DNA of 64,000 bases from Quercus robur (GCF_932294415.1 NC_065542.1:55858406-55922405), one strand, 5' to 3'; positions 32,319-44,590 are shown, numbered from the stretch's first letter. The notes: generated by a model not told the origin, from the letters alone. Made by a program: numbers and translations.

Positions 32319-35300
32319 TGTCATACGTATCCAATGGACATAGTGTGGCTCAGTGAAGTAGCGATAAATCCAGTTGAGAATGTATAATGCTCGGTAAGCA
32401 CTGCATTAAGATGGACAGAAATTGAATGATCAAAAGCAGATTTTATTTTCTTGGCACATAAATCAAGGATGCAACAACTTGGTCAAATTAGCACATAACA
32501 TGTACACCTATATAACTGCACCAATTGTAAGGCAATCCTATAAGAGTAGGATCTTTTTGGTTTTGGCATTCAAACATTACACCTAAGAAGAGGCAACTTA
32601 GAGAGACAGACAGACAGACAGACCAACAGAGAAGGAAACAACATTAAAGACTACAACAGAAAAAAATAAATAAATAAATCGTGAAGCCAATTACTACATA
32701 TCATCTTATATAACATCTGCCCTTTCACTATAACATCTCTTCCAGATGCTGCAGGAAAATCATGACTTAAAAAATGGTAATTAAGAAAAATACATGAAGC
32801 AATTTTTCTTTGAAAAAAAAAAAAAAAACTGATATTGTAACATTTGGTGGAAATTTAATTTAGAAGGATCAAAAGTTTGAATATTCACTGGAATTAACCC
32901 GAATATGGTGGACTAACTTATGCGAGTTTTCTTTTGGAGTTCTTCAAACTGGTAAATTTAATCTCAAGCTATCATAGATGCTATCCATTTGTAGTACCAT
33001 TGTGTCAATCACAGATTTCTTTCTTACATAACACTTGTACTTCTTCTCCTCTTGCTATTAATATGAATGAATATGATCTACCTGAGGAAATCTACATAAC
33101 CTTCCTAGTAAGCTTCAAGAATTCGTCCTAAAATGAGATCCACAGTACTTACATGCAAACTATGGTCCACATATGAAATTTACAATTGGGAGGATTGTTA
33201 TGGAAAAGATGAGCGGAGTTTCTTTTCAAGAATAGTTTAATTTTATAATTTAATATAGCTTTCTTTTCTTACAAAACTTTGCATTTATCAAGTTAAAACT
33301 GTTTTTTGTTTTTTATATAGGTAATAAGAGTATTATTAAACAAACTGTAAAACTGAAGAAAGCAAATACAAGGTGTTCATGATGGTGAGCACAAGAAAAA
33401 GCAACAAAACAACAAACAGCAACAAACAACAATGAAAAAACTTAAGGTGCAATACTAAGAGAAGAAAGAAACTCAATGATGGAAGAACAATTCGAGAAGC
33501 CCCAACACCTAGACCAATCAAACAAAGTCTTCTGGCATAGAGATTGTAATTGAACCAAGGATTTCTCAGTATCCTCAAAAGAGCACAGATTTCTTTCCAT
33601 CCAAACAATCCACATAAAATTGTACTCATACAACCAAATGTTTCCATTCCACCAGTGAAATATTGAAAATTTTAAGAGTATAGAAAATAGGGATTCACCT
33701 AAATTTACCCAGAATAGTTAAAAATGGAAGGTGCCCTCAAGGCACCACGATTCTATAATCTATACACCATAGGTGCAAGGCACCATCCTCCGTGCTTGAG
33801 TGGTGCAACCGTTGAAATTCATTTGGAACCATAAAAGCAGAAAAACAAAATCTATTTTGAATTCTGTGGAAGCACATTAAAACTAAAATTAAAAAAAAAA
33901 AAAAATTAGAGGAAAAACAACAAACAAACACAGGCATGCATTGTCACCCAGTGATAAACCAGCACTGATATTTTACATGGTTCTAAAGATAGTCAAGTAG
34001 CTTGAAATTATACTATACTACAATGAAGAAAAATGAATAAGACAAAAATCTAAACTGTTATCACTGCTTCATAAATTGAATTAAAGAAATAGCATACCCA
34101 AGAAGAAATACATATTGCCCTGTCAAGTTGTCAATATTTCTAGTTCTTTGTAACAGTATGAGCTGAGGAAGTATGGCCACGGCTTCTAAATATAAAGAAA
34201 ATGTCCACATGACCTGATCCATTTTAATGTGAAGTACATTAGAAAGAAAATGAGGGAATTGAAGACAACCATCTTCTGTCAAAAAGCTTGTTTAAAAGAT
34301 GTAAAGATGGTATAGGAGCTTGAAACTATAGCTATGATTTGCACAATGTTATAAAAAATATAACTAAACTAAGATGCAAGCATACCTCCTTAAAGGTGAA
34401 CTTCTCATTGATAACTAGTGCAAAGAATAAGCAAGGCAGTACAAGGAAATAATGGCGGAAGGTATCTTGGTCTTTATCATAGGACCTACGAACAATTTTG
34501 TGGCGCCTCATGTACCAAACAATTGAAAATGAGCTCCCCAAGAATATTAACTTCATGATGGTATTATAAAAAGATATATAGTCCGTAAAAATATCCAAGT
34601 AGCGGGTAGCAAAAACTAGGGCATAGAGTTCTTGTGTCTTCAAAGAAATACCTGCATATAATGAAGCACATCAAAGGTAAAATAAACTCCAGCATATTTC
34701 AAAAGATAAAAAAGAGTTCGGTTTTAATCAGAAGATCCTAAACAAGAAATTTACATAATTAAACCAAAAATCATGCAGAGAACAGATAAAGAACTTAATA
34801 TGAATCTAATGCCACTATAGATTTTAATATGTGAAGGAGGTATCCTCCCCATACATGTGCTTTTAAATATACAAAAAGAAAAGAATTCACACCAAAAAAA
34901 GAAAAAGAAAAAGAAATACTTTTTAACTAACAACTACAAGAAGAGTGGTTTTGGAGATGGATGATGTGCACCTGACTCAGACTTTTCTTAGCCATATAAA
35001 AGCAAAAATCTCTATTATGAAGTTACACCACTCTAACTGCTCTACCAAAAATTTAACACAATGATTTTTACATGCAGCCTGCGAGGAGGTAGTGAATCAT
35101 GTAAATGTGATCCATATGCATTTTCACTTCTAATGTTGGGACCAGTGGTGATCTCCAAAAACAAAGAAATCATCTTCCCAATGAAACTTAGGGAGTGTTT
35201 GTCAAAATTTAGGGGTAAGAAGACCCAAATGGGATTCACAAAAAACTGTGATACCAATTTTGAAAGGACCATGTACAGGAATCAAAAGACCCCCAAAGTC

Positions 35301-38300
35301 CTAGAGACCAATTCATTTTTTTCCCTCACTCAAGCTACAATCCCTAAATATTTATAAGACATATTTATAACATAGGTGCAACTTTGGCAGGAACTTTAAC
35401 CATGGACAGCTTGTAGACCACAATGTTCAATGAGAAAGATTACATAACAGTGAACCTACCACCTAAGAGAAGCATAGCCTCTCTTCTCTTTCAAAAGGCT
35501 AATTTCTTACTTGCCAACAAAGGCAAGATGATTCCCTCCTATGGAGGATAGAATTGTCTTAAAATTTATTTTTCTTAAACTATATAGAAAATTTTCTTTT
35601 CTTGAATTTCACTTAATCAAAAGTAATTCTTCAGATCACTTCATTTGGTGTTCCCAAACAGATAACAGATCAGAGAAAGTGAATGCTAAACCTTCGTTTT
35701 TTTTTTTTTTTTTTTTTAAATCACTCCTGATTAAAAGAAAAGGGAAACTAAAGTACAAGCACAGTACCGAAAAGGATCCTGTAAACTGGATATTTAGAAT
35801 GCCCACAAGCATGTAAAACTGGGACTGTCTATTATTTGTGTTGAATAAGATGGGATTTGGTGAAAGACGGAGAAGCTGGATCCATTCATGTATTTCAATG
35901 ATGAGATATCTAGTTCTGGTAAATGGCTAACGGCTAACCTTCAAGATTATTATTGTAGAAGATTTAACTTGATTCATGGTTCATATTATTTGCCTTATTA
36001 TGTTTTTGTAGAAAGCCGCATAAAAGAGATGGGAAATACACTTGACATTGTATTTATAAACCTAATAATATTTTGGGAAGAATAAATATTTCTTATGAGA
36101 TTCCTAGGAATAACATATATGAGGATTTCACATTCCAAGGAATCTTATCAAATTCCTAATCAAATCAAACATGGGCTACTTACATTCCCGGGCATCCAAG
36201 GGGCACATTAGATTCCCCGAACTAATCACTTTGTAAGTTCCATCTAGTGGATTGGTATACAATTTTCTCTTCCTTTACAAATGGTGGTTTGGTGATAAGG
36301 AAGGTGGGTAATTTAATAGAGCTTTGTTGAGCACATGGTTATGGCTTTGTATAGAGAAAAAAAAAATCTAATTTGTTTGAAATATGGGAACAAGGGGGGA
36401 CATTGTACAACAAAGGAATCAAGCTTTGTTGGGCACATGGTTATGGTTGTATGGGGAGAAGAAAAATCAGCTATGGAGATGGATTATTTGTTTGACATGT
36501 GACAAAGAGTGGGGACATTAGACAACAAAGGTAGGCAGAACAACTACTTATCAAAAAAAAAAAAAAAAAAAGAACAACTATGGTTTTCGTCTATGGAGGA
36601 GTGTCAATGCTGGTTGGGAGAGATTTGCGAGCTATGTTCAATACATGATTGAAGATGGTTGCAGTACAGTTTTGGCATGATGTTTATCGTCAGGACTCAA
36701 CCTTCGAAGGTGCTATATCCGGATTTGTAATCTTTAGCAGTGGAGAATTATGTTTGTATTTTTCCTACTTGGAGATCTTGAGTGTGGGAGAGATATGTTC
36801 ATAGAATATTTGTTTTGTATGTGTCTAATGATTGAGAACTGGAATTAGTTTATTTGTGCTTTGATACCTTGTATTCCAACATCCCCAAGAGGTACGGGCC
36901 CTGATCAGTTGAGACGGAGAATAAGCATTAATGGTAAGTTTGAAATGCATTCCTATTACGAGGCTTTAAAAGGCTCCAACGGAGTGGTTTTTCCATGGAG
37001 AAGTGTATGGGAATACAATGATCACTATGTCTAATGTAGGTGATTTGAAGGGAGAGGGATATTTGCTCTTATGTTTCTGCGGAACTTTCAGATATGGAGT
37101 TGAAAATTTGTTCTTGTGAGTGTTATTTGAGTGGTCTTGTGCTCTTGGAAATAGTGAAGAGCATTCTATTGTAATTTGCATAGGCTCTCTTTCTTTTAGA
37201 GCCTAACTTTTTTTTCTGTTTTTATCTTTTAGGAAAGCTTAAGTCTAGCCTTTTTTTTTTCTCAATAAAATTTATTATTTATCAACAGAAAAGAATTCTG
37301 TAAAAGGAATAACCTTTAACCTAATACTAAAAGATCCAAAAATATCTCAAGAATGTGGATACAGCACAAATTAACCATTGAAAGAAAGATCTTAGATACT
37401 TAAGCTTAGGTTTATTCCATTGCAGCTTAAAAGTTTAGCTATTCCTTTCCCTCCAAACATACCACACAACACAAAGAAGTAAAGCATTTAATTATCAGGT
37501 AGAACTCATGATAATTCTAATATCCCAGCATAATTGTAAATGTATAGATAATGCCAATGAAGACCTTGAATTGCCTTGTTAGCTGATTATGATTTAATTA
37601 TTATGTTTCATGGTGTTTATTAGCTACTGATCAGATTTAATTTATTTTATGTATATTTCAAGTGTCAAGGATATTTCTGCAATTTTCTGATTATGGACAT
37701 GGCTACACTTTTGGCCTGTTATGTATCATTTTGGGTTTTCAAGATTGCCTAAATTATTTATCAAAAAAAAAAAAGATTTCCTTTAAGCATTCTGTGAAAT
37801 GTAACCCCGTCACAGGTGAGATGATGCAAACCTAAGTGTGATGCTTGTGTTTATTTATTGCTTCTCCTTTTCATTTTCCTTTCAATTTTCTAGCAAGTTC
37901 CCAGCAAATTCTAGCCAAGATAATATCCAAAACTTGCACAAACTATTTTCAAAAATCTTAATCTTTAAAAGTATATTAGCATAAGCCACCCCTACCTCAA
38001 TAAAACCACCACAAGAAGCCAAAAAACTAATCCTGGTTACAGTTCTCGGCCCAGGAACAGCCACCCAAACCCTAAAGTTTTCCACTTTGTTTCATCTCCA
38101 AATCCTACCCTTCCCTTACACCATTAGAAACCCTATATTCCCTAATAGTTTCCATCTCTTGCCCAATAAAGCCCTAGCCCCATATATCCAAAAACCCTAC
38201 AAAGTTCTGATGCCAAATAATCCTAGCTAAGATAAAGGTCCTTCATTGCTACTGTCCTAGGTCACAGTGTTAATACTAGATTCGATGAAATTCTTAAATG

Positions 38301-39186
38301 GTTGAATCTGAGCTCAGTCCTTTTTTTTTTTTCAGTTGTTAAGTTACACACACACCCAATACATGTTGAACCCACCACCTCACCCTCCACCTAAAACTTA
38401 TAAGGGGAGGAGGAGCCAACTGACCTAGAGCTCATTGGCTCGAAATCAATCATGTTCAGACTGATCCTCAAAGCTAAGTTAGAGTTGAATGGTTAAAGCT
38501 AATTTGGTAATGTTAGAGAGTGAATTTGTTAATGGTATTTATGATAATCCTTAAAGAGTGGCCATTTGGTTCATGGAATCCACAAACCAACCGGCCCCTA
38601 AGGGAGGGGCAACATAAATATTACAATAAGTCTACTGTAGATACACAACTTTTTGACAGATATTGAGGTAGCAAGTTGAGATTGGTGCAAAATAATAGTG
38701 ATGCCAGTAGTAGCGATCTCTGACATTGCAGTAATCACAATTTGTCACCTCAAAAGATGTGAAAATTTGTTGTGTCTGTAACATTATTGTAAATCTTAAC
38801 AGCATGTTGCATTCAAACGAATCTCAATCTCCCCTCTCTCCAAAAATACGAAAAAAAACCCAGAAACCCAGTACATAAAAACGTAAATTTCAACAACCCC
38901 AGAAGTTTGTGTCGGATCCGGTCCAAAATGGATCAGATTTGAACAAAAATTTAGCTCTCAGTGCTGCAAGTTCAATTACATTAGAGCACAAAAAACACAT
39001 TTGCAACATTACCCAGAAATGAGAACTGAGAGACAAGCAATCCAAAAATACAGAGACAATTTATAATATAGATTAAAAAAAGGAGAGAGTGGTACCAGCG
39101 CAAGATTTGATGGTGTGGATCTTGAGGAGCAAGACGAGGACGCTGGCCAAATGGGTCATATCACCAGATAATCTGAATATATTCAT
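30751..39186 (-). CDS. ERD2: ER lumen protein-retaining receptor (ERD2, K/HDEL receptor)
   Basis: Six coding exons on the minus strand: 39186-39096, 34651-34386, 34213-34098, 32400-32327, 30955-30892 and 30787-30751. All junctions are GT..AG and the total is exactly 648 nt = 215 aa, the usual family length. The protein starts MNIFRLSGDMTHLASVLVLL and ends WKNNKKLQLPA. It is a seven-transmembrane Golgi/ER receptor that binds escaped luminal H/KDEL proteins in the cis-Golgi and returns them by COPI vesicles. Ligand-site residues of the family are present: R5, R47, E119 and W122 (plant numbering). Other family blocks are LYLEAVAILPQL, TRNIDNLTGQYVFLLGAYRA, and YFTEPHYVHWI followed by PWIAGLVQTLLYADFFYYYF. 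The C-terminal lysines precede the LPA end, as in other receptors. Intron 1 is 4.4 kb and intron 3 is 1.7 kb; both hold retroelement debris. No break seen. Confidence 0.96.
32195..32229. repeat. (GTATGT)n-type microsatellite
   Basis: Five to six copies of a GTATGT/GTGTAT hexamer in ERD2 intron 4. A complementary ACACAT/ACATAC-rich stretch lies about 70 bp away at 32120-32150, so the two can pair. Confidence 0.7.
32291..32319. repeat. (GA)n microsatellite in ERD2 intron 4
   Basis: Uninterrupted GA run that ends only a few bases from the splice donor of exon 4 (the exon ends at 32327 on the minus strand). On the transcript it is a CT-rich run immediately after the donor. Confidence 0.85.
33310..33650 (-). 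mobile_element. LINE ORF2 C-terminal fragment in ERD2 intron 3
   Basis: The minus strand reads 'WIVWMERNLCSFED', then '[20 protein letters not shown]' and 'GFSNCSSIIEFLSSLS', the standard ORF2 end of plant L1 LINEs. It is the same family and orientation as 21575-22050, but more 5'-truncated. It lies in the sense direction of ERD2. Confidence 0.75.
36280..37290 (+). mobile_element. LINE ORF2 3' portion in ERD2 intron 1
   Basis: The + strand has 'NRALLSTWLWLCIE' (equivalent of 'N.ALL.KWLWRf..E'), 'KYGNKGGHCTT', 'NAGWERFASYVQYMIEDG', 'NGKFEMHSYYEALKGS' with 'VVFPWRSVWE' (zf-RVT entry) and 'LFEWSCALGNSEEHSIV' at the C-terminus. The 3' end near 37260-37285 is T-rich, then 'tttattatttatcaa'. It has several stops and indels and is antisense to ERD2. 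The KYG segment is partly duplicated (36310-36420 and 36425-36530). Confidence 0.75.
36537..36580 (+). mobile_element. Tail-only retrotransposition scar nested in the LINE
   Basis: AGAACAACTA at 36537-36546 is repeated exactly at 36571-36580. The 24 bp between are CTTATC plus poly-A. The host sequence is the 36280-37290 LINE fragment, so this event is the younger of the two. Confidence 0.85.
37300..37510 (-). mobile_element. Possible LINE C-terminal relic
   Basis: The minus strand has a 'VVCLEGKE'-like stretch that could be the 'W.iW.eRN' block of ORF2. This is weak; the rest is too decayed to align by eye. Confidence 0.3.
37741..37782 (+). mobile_element. Tail-only retrotransposition scar
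   Basis: AAGATTGCCT (37741-37750) and AAGATTTCCT (37773-37782) agree at 9 of 10 bases around 'aaattatttatc' plus poly-A. The TTATC-A(n) end is that of the other scars. Confidence 0.6.
38321..38443 (-). mobile_element. tRNA-derived SINE, copy 2, in ERD2 intron 1
   Basis: The minus strand reads GAGCCAATGAGCTCTAGGTC, with 'TAGGTCAGTTGGCTCC' as A box and 'GAGGTGGTGGGTTCAAC' as B box. Then comes 'attgggtgtgtgtgtaact' and a 12-nt A tail. It matches 2610-2736 throughout. Internal pol III promoter boxes plus poly-A define a plant tRNA SINE. It is in the sense direction of ERD2. Confidence 0.75.
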
Positions 39187-40597
39187 CTTCACTTCTTTGC
39201 GTTTGGGTTCTTCTTCCTCAGATTAACTGCTTTCGTCTCACAGAGATAACAGAGAGATTCGAGCTTGGTTAGAGCTCTCTGGTTGTTGGTTTTTTTTTTT
39301 TTTTAATTAAAAATAAATTGAAGAAGAGAATAACTGGATTTTTGTTTTCAATAAGGAAAGAAGGTAGGGAAAGTGAGTTAGATCTAGGAAGCAAAGGACG
39401 TCGGTTACTCAGTTACCCATGATGTCATTGTTTGAATTGAATTGGTTCTTTCTAGTTTCTACTCAATTAGAATTTTTTTTTAAATTTATTTATTATTATT
39501 ATACTTACCTTCATTCTAGTTGAAAAAGATATTTAATTATTCTAAAATGTAAACTATTTACATTAATTTTCTCTAAATAACTAAGAAAAGATTTTAAAAT
39601 TTTACAAAAGAAACGCTTTAAGAAATAGTTTGTATTTTAAGAAATATGAGTGTTTTTATTTTGTATTTGAGAAGAGATGGTCACAATAATGATAAACCTC
39701 GTAGGAGGTCAATGCAATGTTCTTTTTGTTGAGAAATATCAATGCAATGTTCTTAAAAGTTAATTCTATAATTTATATGTATCTATTCTTCTATACCACA
39801 TATAAAAGAATTTTTGGTTTGATTTTTAACATTTTACTTACTAAAATACCCTCACATAAATTCTTAAACTTTCCAAAATACCTCTATCTTTTAGTTAAAT
39901 AATTTTAAATTAAAAAACACAAATTGATTAAAAGAGTAATTTACTGTTCCTAAATTTTAGGTTTTTTTCATTTATTTTCTCCATTCGACCTATAACTTAT
40001 GATATTATTTCTATATCATTTTTAAATATTATTCCACTTTATATTACTTCTTTCTTTTATATAAAAAATTACACACAGTTATTTACATATTACTTTTAAA
40101 CATTATAACACTAAACCATAAATAAATAAATAAAAAAACATTATTGCAAGCGCAAAGCACATATGACGAGTCCAATAAATAATTGAAATAGTATTGTTTA
40201 AAAAAAAACCAAAATTGAAATATAATTTGACTAATTGCACTTTTGCCCCTTAACTATAAGGTAGACTTCAATCCGTCCTAAATCTTAAAATGTGGCAATA
40301 TCCCCTCTAAGTAACACAAAATTCTAACTTTTCCTTTGCCTCATTTACTCATCAACCAAACATAAAATTAGGTAGAAAGAACCAAAATTGGCCAATTAGG
40401 TTATCCAATTGTGCAAAAGGCTAAAATGCATGAGTAAAAACCAACTTTCTCAAAGCCTTCAATGTCCTTATTGAGAGTTAATCAAATCATTTTACATAAC
40501 ACATAATCAAAAACAAAATTGAATTATGAATTTTCTAGATTGGAAAATGAGATTTTGATGAGAGAGAGAGAGAGAGTTTGTGTGTGTGTGTGTGTGT

Positions 40598-40633
<36 letters not shown>

Positions 40634-41089
40634 GTTGTCTCATTGATCCCATCTCCATTGCCAGTCAATCCTCCCACATCAATCGAATCCCCACCATCCA
40701 AAGTGCTAGCCTCATCCCACGACATCATCGTTACAAATAAATGTGCCATCTTTGGGTTCCTAATTGTGAATGTCCTAATAAGCTCTCGTTATAGACACCT
40801 TATTTTATATATGTAAACAACCTTTAATCTCTGAGCCCAATGATGAGATTCAAATATGTCAACTAAGATTAATTGAAGTGTTCTCAATAGTTCAAAGGTA
40901 ATTACAGCTCAAAAGTGCTCAAAATCACTTTGAAAATAATGTTAAAAAATAACATTTGCTCACTATTTTGACCATAACTTTTTAATCCCAAATAATTTTT
41001 GAATGAGGCTTTTTAGACATCTTATGCTTCAATTTTGCCCAACTAGGATTTAAAATGAGTAAGTTATGACCATTCAAAGTCAGGGTATC
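39187..41089. other. ERD2 5' flank and intergenic DNA
   Basis: 39187-39300 is the probable ERD2 5' UTR/promoter side (minus strand). The rest is very AT-rich with no frame. 40558-40632 is a compound (GA)n(GT)n microsatellite. Confidence 0.45.
40558..40632. repeat. Compound (GA)n-(GT)n microsatellite
   Basis: GA repeats followed by two GT tracts separated by a single GG. The open frames that cross it are low-complexity artefacts. Confidence 0.9.
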
Positions 41090-43110
41090 AGTGTAGTTAA
41101 ATTTCAAGGATCTTGGTGAGTCTACGTACACGACTTTGGCGCTATGTATGCAGCCTCACTTCTAGAACCCTTATTTTCCATATTTATGCCCCCAACACTT
41201 AAATATTTAGGTGGTGGTGCCTCACAAACCTTTAGGGATGTCTGAAAATCCTCCAAAAGGCTCTAAAACCCTAGTTGACTCCTATATATGCCTCCATTCC
41301 AAAAAACCTAAATATAGAGAGTTTCTTTTAGCCACCATGCTTTCTAAAAATCATATTTCCCTTCTCTAATCTCTCTCACCAGCATACTTGCACAATTTTA
41401 AGTATTCAAAAACCTCTCTCTAGTAGTCACATAAGATAGAAACTATTTTTTAATTTCATTTTCAAAAACGTTTTTCAAATTAGTTTGTTCTTGCATTGTG
41501 ATTACTAAGTTCTATTGTGTTCTCTTCTCTCAATTTAATCTCTGTGTTGTAGGTGTTGGGTTAAGATAGTTTGACCTCAGTTAATTAATTCAATTACTCA
41601 AGTTGATTAATTAAGTCAAATTACATGCAAATCATGGAGGCACCAACAAATTACCAAATAACTAATATGCAGCAGAAAATAAATAACTCGGTGATTTTTT
41701 AACGAATGGGGAAAACCTCTCTCAAGGTAAAAACCCCACTAGGTGAATTTAAGGTCACCACTCCCAAGAATCCACTAATCAACAATCAAGCGGTTACAGG
41801 TATAAGGAATCTTACTACTACCCTGGGCTATCCTGAAATACTAACCTACAGTTAAACCTTCGCTCCAATACCCAATTGAATTTGATATTGTAGTAGGTTT
41901 CTTTCTTTTGTTGCACAAATCTTCAATTTGTGACCAACTCCTTTGCACAAATCCTAATACGTGACTAACTCCAATAATTTGAATGATTGTAGTTGGCTAC
42001 AAAGTTCTTTACTTCATAAACGATGAAGATCAGGAAGTACTTGGTTACAAAACCTTATGACATATAAACGCAGTAGCTTTGCATAGAGAAAATTAAAACT
42101 CTTGGTCTCTGTATCTGTATATGATGACTTTTAAAATAAGCCTTATATATGTCTAGGGTTGTGAGATAATAAGCACTAAACAAATACATCAACATGGCTG
42201 AATTTCAAATCTGGAAATTTTGAAATCGTAGTTCTCGATGGATTAAGCTTGTGTTGAGTTATGTGTCGAGCTTCCCATTAATTCTCGATAGCAGCTATCT
42301 GTCGAGCTTTGGTAAAACAACTTTTCTTCACTTGTTTCTTGGATCAATCTTCATGTTTTTAATACTTCCACTTGATATGTATCAAACCCAACTTAAATCT
42401 ACCCAATTACAAAGAAAGTGCATTTTGTCAAAAGATTAGCCAATTACATAGAAAATATGACCCTAACAATAGGCACTAAGGGGTTTGTTTAAAAAAATTC
42501 TAAACTCATGAACCTAAGTAAGTTGAGTATTCTTTCAATGATCTCTTTCTTTGCTTAATAGGATTCACATGAGTTTCTTGATTTAGTTCATTTAAATTCT
42601 TATGTTTGATTTGTTCGATAGTTTTTAACTTTTTTGATATGTATTAATCCAATCTTGGATTGATTATTATATGTTCTTATTTTTCTTGTGCATTTATTTC
42701 ATTATTGTGTTATATCAATAATGTAGTTTATTTTATATTTATGTTAATTTGTTTTATTGTCTGAACGTGTAAACTACAAGTTTTGTGTTAGGATGCGTAT
42801 GCATCATCAATCTTAACCCAAGGTCACGCATGTGTACGTATCCCAAACCCAAATTAGGCAAAAAGTCATGTTTTTATTAAATTGATTCTTTTCCTATGTG
42901 TTTTGTGATCTGTTTGGCTTTGAATATGTAGGATTAGAATATAGTTAATGATTTGTCATGGTTTTCTCTCTTAATTATTCCATGTTTAATGTGATTTAAA
43001 TATGTTTAGAATAAAATTGCTTTTGTCAACGCATGCTTATTAGGTTTGATTTAATTAATTGACTTTCCATGTCTAATAATATTTGTTTGATTTGGTTTTA
43101 AACTTTAAAG
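41090..43110. mobile_element. Unclassified LTR-type fossil repeat, copy A
   Basis: Ordered similarity to 59450-61910: a leader with TATA-like 'tatatatgcctcc' and 'aaaccct' motifs, 'agtttgttcttg..gtgattactaa', 'tttaatctctgtgttgtagg', 'aataggattcacatg', and a 'gcgtatgcatc…gtacgtatcccaaaccc' block. I see no protein domain. It looks like the non-coding end of an LTR-type element. Old and fragmentary; it contains a later nested LTR. Confidence 0.5.
41554..42468 (-). mobile_element. Solo LTR (915 bp) nested in copy A
   Basis: Begins TGTTGGGTTAAG and ends CCCTAACA, i.e. TG...CA ends, read on the minus strand as TGTTAGGGTCATATTTTC. The 5-bp flanks are GTAGG (41549-41553) and ATAGG (42469-42473). The unoccupied form of the host sequence is visible at 59925-59945 ('tgttgtaggcattgagggg'). 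No internal region or second LTR is present, so it is a solo LTR fossil of LTR-retrotransposon type, perhaps Copia. Younger than its host repeat. Confidence 0.75.
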
Positions 43111-43865
43111 TGTTTCCTTCAATTGTTGTGATGTAATCTTTGACATGTTGTATGTGTTCTTTTTTAATAATGTATAGGGGTTGATTGAAGTGTACCCCAT
43201 AGTTAGGGGATAATGCATTTAACTCAATAGTAGTATTATTTATTGTCCACTTTTCTATAAATACGAAAAATAACCATATTATCTTATTAAAAATAATTAA
43301 ATAATAAGATATATTAAGGATATGAAGCTATTTAGAATTTTAAATTCAAAATTTGCCAACAATGATATGCTTTTAATAAGAAAAAATAAGGATACGATGT
43401 CCTGATAATGATCCACTTCTAATCCATAACTTCCAGGATCCTCATTGAGTCACTAAACTAGTAGCAGTGTGGTACCTCAAAGGCTCAAACTAAAGAAGTT
43501 CCATTGGTGGATAGACCTTGCAAATACCTTACTTAAACTCTAACACTACTTTTGAGGAGCCATTCAGTAGTATGTACAAAAATGAAGGGAATGCATAGAC
43601 CAAGTTCAGTCTCTGATGACTTGAGAAAGAGATAGTTCTAATCTTCCATCGATGCCTTTAAGCGACCACAGTATGAGAATATGGTTGGGAATCAAGTCCA
43701 TTTTTTCGTTAACATGATACAGGTACTAATAGGAGAAAGGATAGAATTGAAGACGGTATCAAATGAAAGAGAATTACCGACATAATAAAATTGATGACCC
43801 TTTTGAGTGAAGATTAAAGAAGAAAGATTAAGTACCTATGGTCTTGGAAGGACAAAGGGAAGGAC
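43111..43865. other. Unassigned DNA
   Basis: 43400-43800 is less AT-rich and may be retroelement or gene debris. Nothing can be named. Confidence 0.35.
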
Positions 43866-44110
43866 CAATCTCCAATGCCAGACTACGTGTGCATTTGGAT
43901 AGCACGTTTCCAGCGTGCAATCCAGCGTTTGCACTTTTGGCTGGGTCCCACGGCACTTTTCACGACCCAGCCAAAAATGCAAAACGTACATACCAATGCA
44001 TTTTTGGATTCCACGGCATAATTCACATCTTTAACAATTATTTTGCTACAGTATTTTAAGTAATAAATTTTCAGTTTTCAACAAATAAACAGTATCCAAA
44101 TACACATAGT
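43866..44110. mobile_element. Tourist-like MITE, copy 1
   Basis: The ends 'gtgtgcatttggata' and 'tatccaaatacacat' are complementary. The internal blocks 'ttggctgggtcccacggcac', 'ttcacatctttaaca', 'tattttgctacagtatttt' and 'cagttttcaacaaataaaca' are shared with 54705-54893 and 58214-58466. The TSD at this copy is unclear. Confidence 0.65.
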
Positions 44111-44376
44111 AGTACAAGCACTGCCCAACAATCCTACACCTCTGCAGCTGGAATGTACCTAATCCTATTGCAAAAAACAGACTTATTGCACCACAAATCT
44201 TGAGGATGAAAGAAGGCTACCTTCCAATAGACAAAAATCTAAGAAAGACTTGCAAATTCCACTATAGTGTCCTTGTGCACTGCTTAATCCTTAGAAGGTT
44301 GCTAGCAACTAAGGCATAAGCTCCAAGATTTGATTGACCACAAGATTCTGAATCTAAAGTTTTAAGAAGCAAAGAC

Positions 44377-44590
44377 GCCTATGGTGTGTTTGGATGACAT
44401 AATTTGGGCATTTGGATTTGAATTTGAGTAATTAAAATCCAAATAGCTTGTTTGGAACATTTAAAAAAGGTCAAGGATTTGGATTTCACAAATCCACTAA
44501 GGACTTTAAACTTTTAAAGTGCTTAAATTTGAAATAACTCTTAAAATCAAAATCCCTTGATTTCAAATCCAAATTCCCAAACACAAGCTA
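44377..44590. mobile_element. MITE with GTGTTTGG/CCAAACAC ends
   Basis: 'gtgtgtttggatgacataatttgg' at the left faces 'ccaaattcccaaacacaagc' at the right. The interior is largely self-complementary ('ggatttgaatttgag' versus 'tttcaaatccaaattc'). Non-coding. Confidence 0.6.

Noticed and set aside
33336-33647. 103-codon minus-strand frame as an independent gene
   Set aside because: It is partly the LINE ORF2 C-terminal segment read in a neighbouring frame.
40507-40816. Frames across the GA/GT microsatellite
   Set aside because: CVCVCV/HTHTHT peptides are repeat artefacts.
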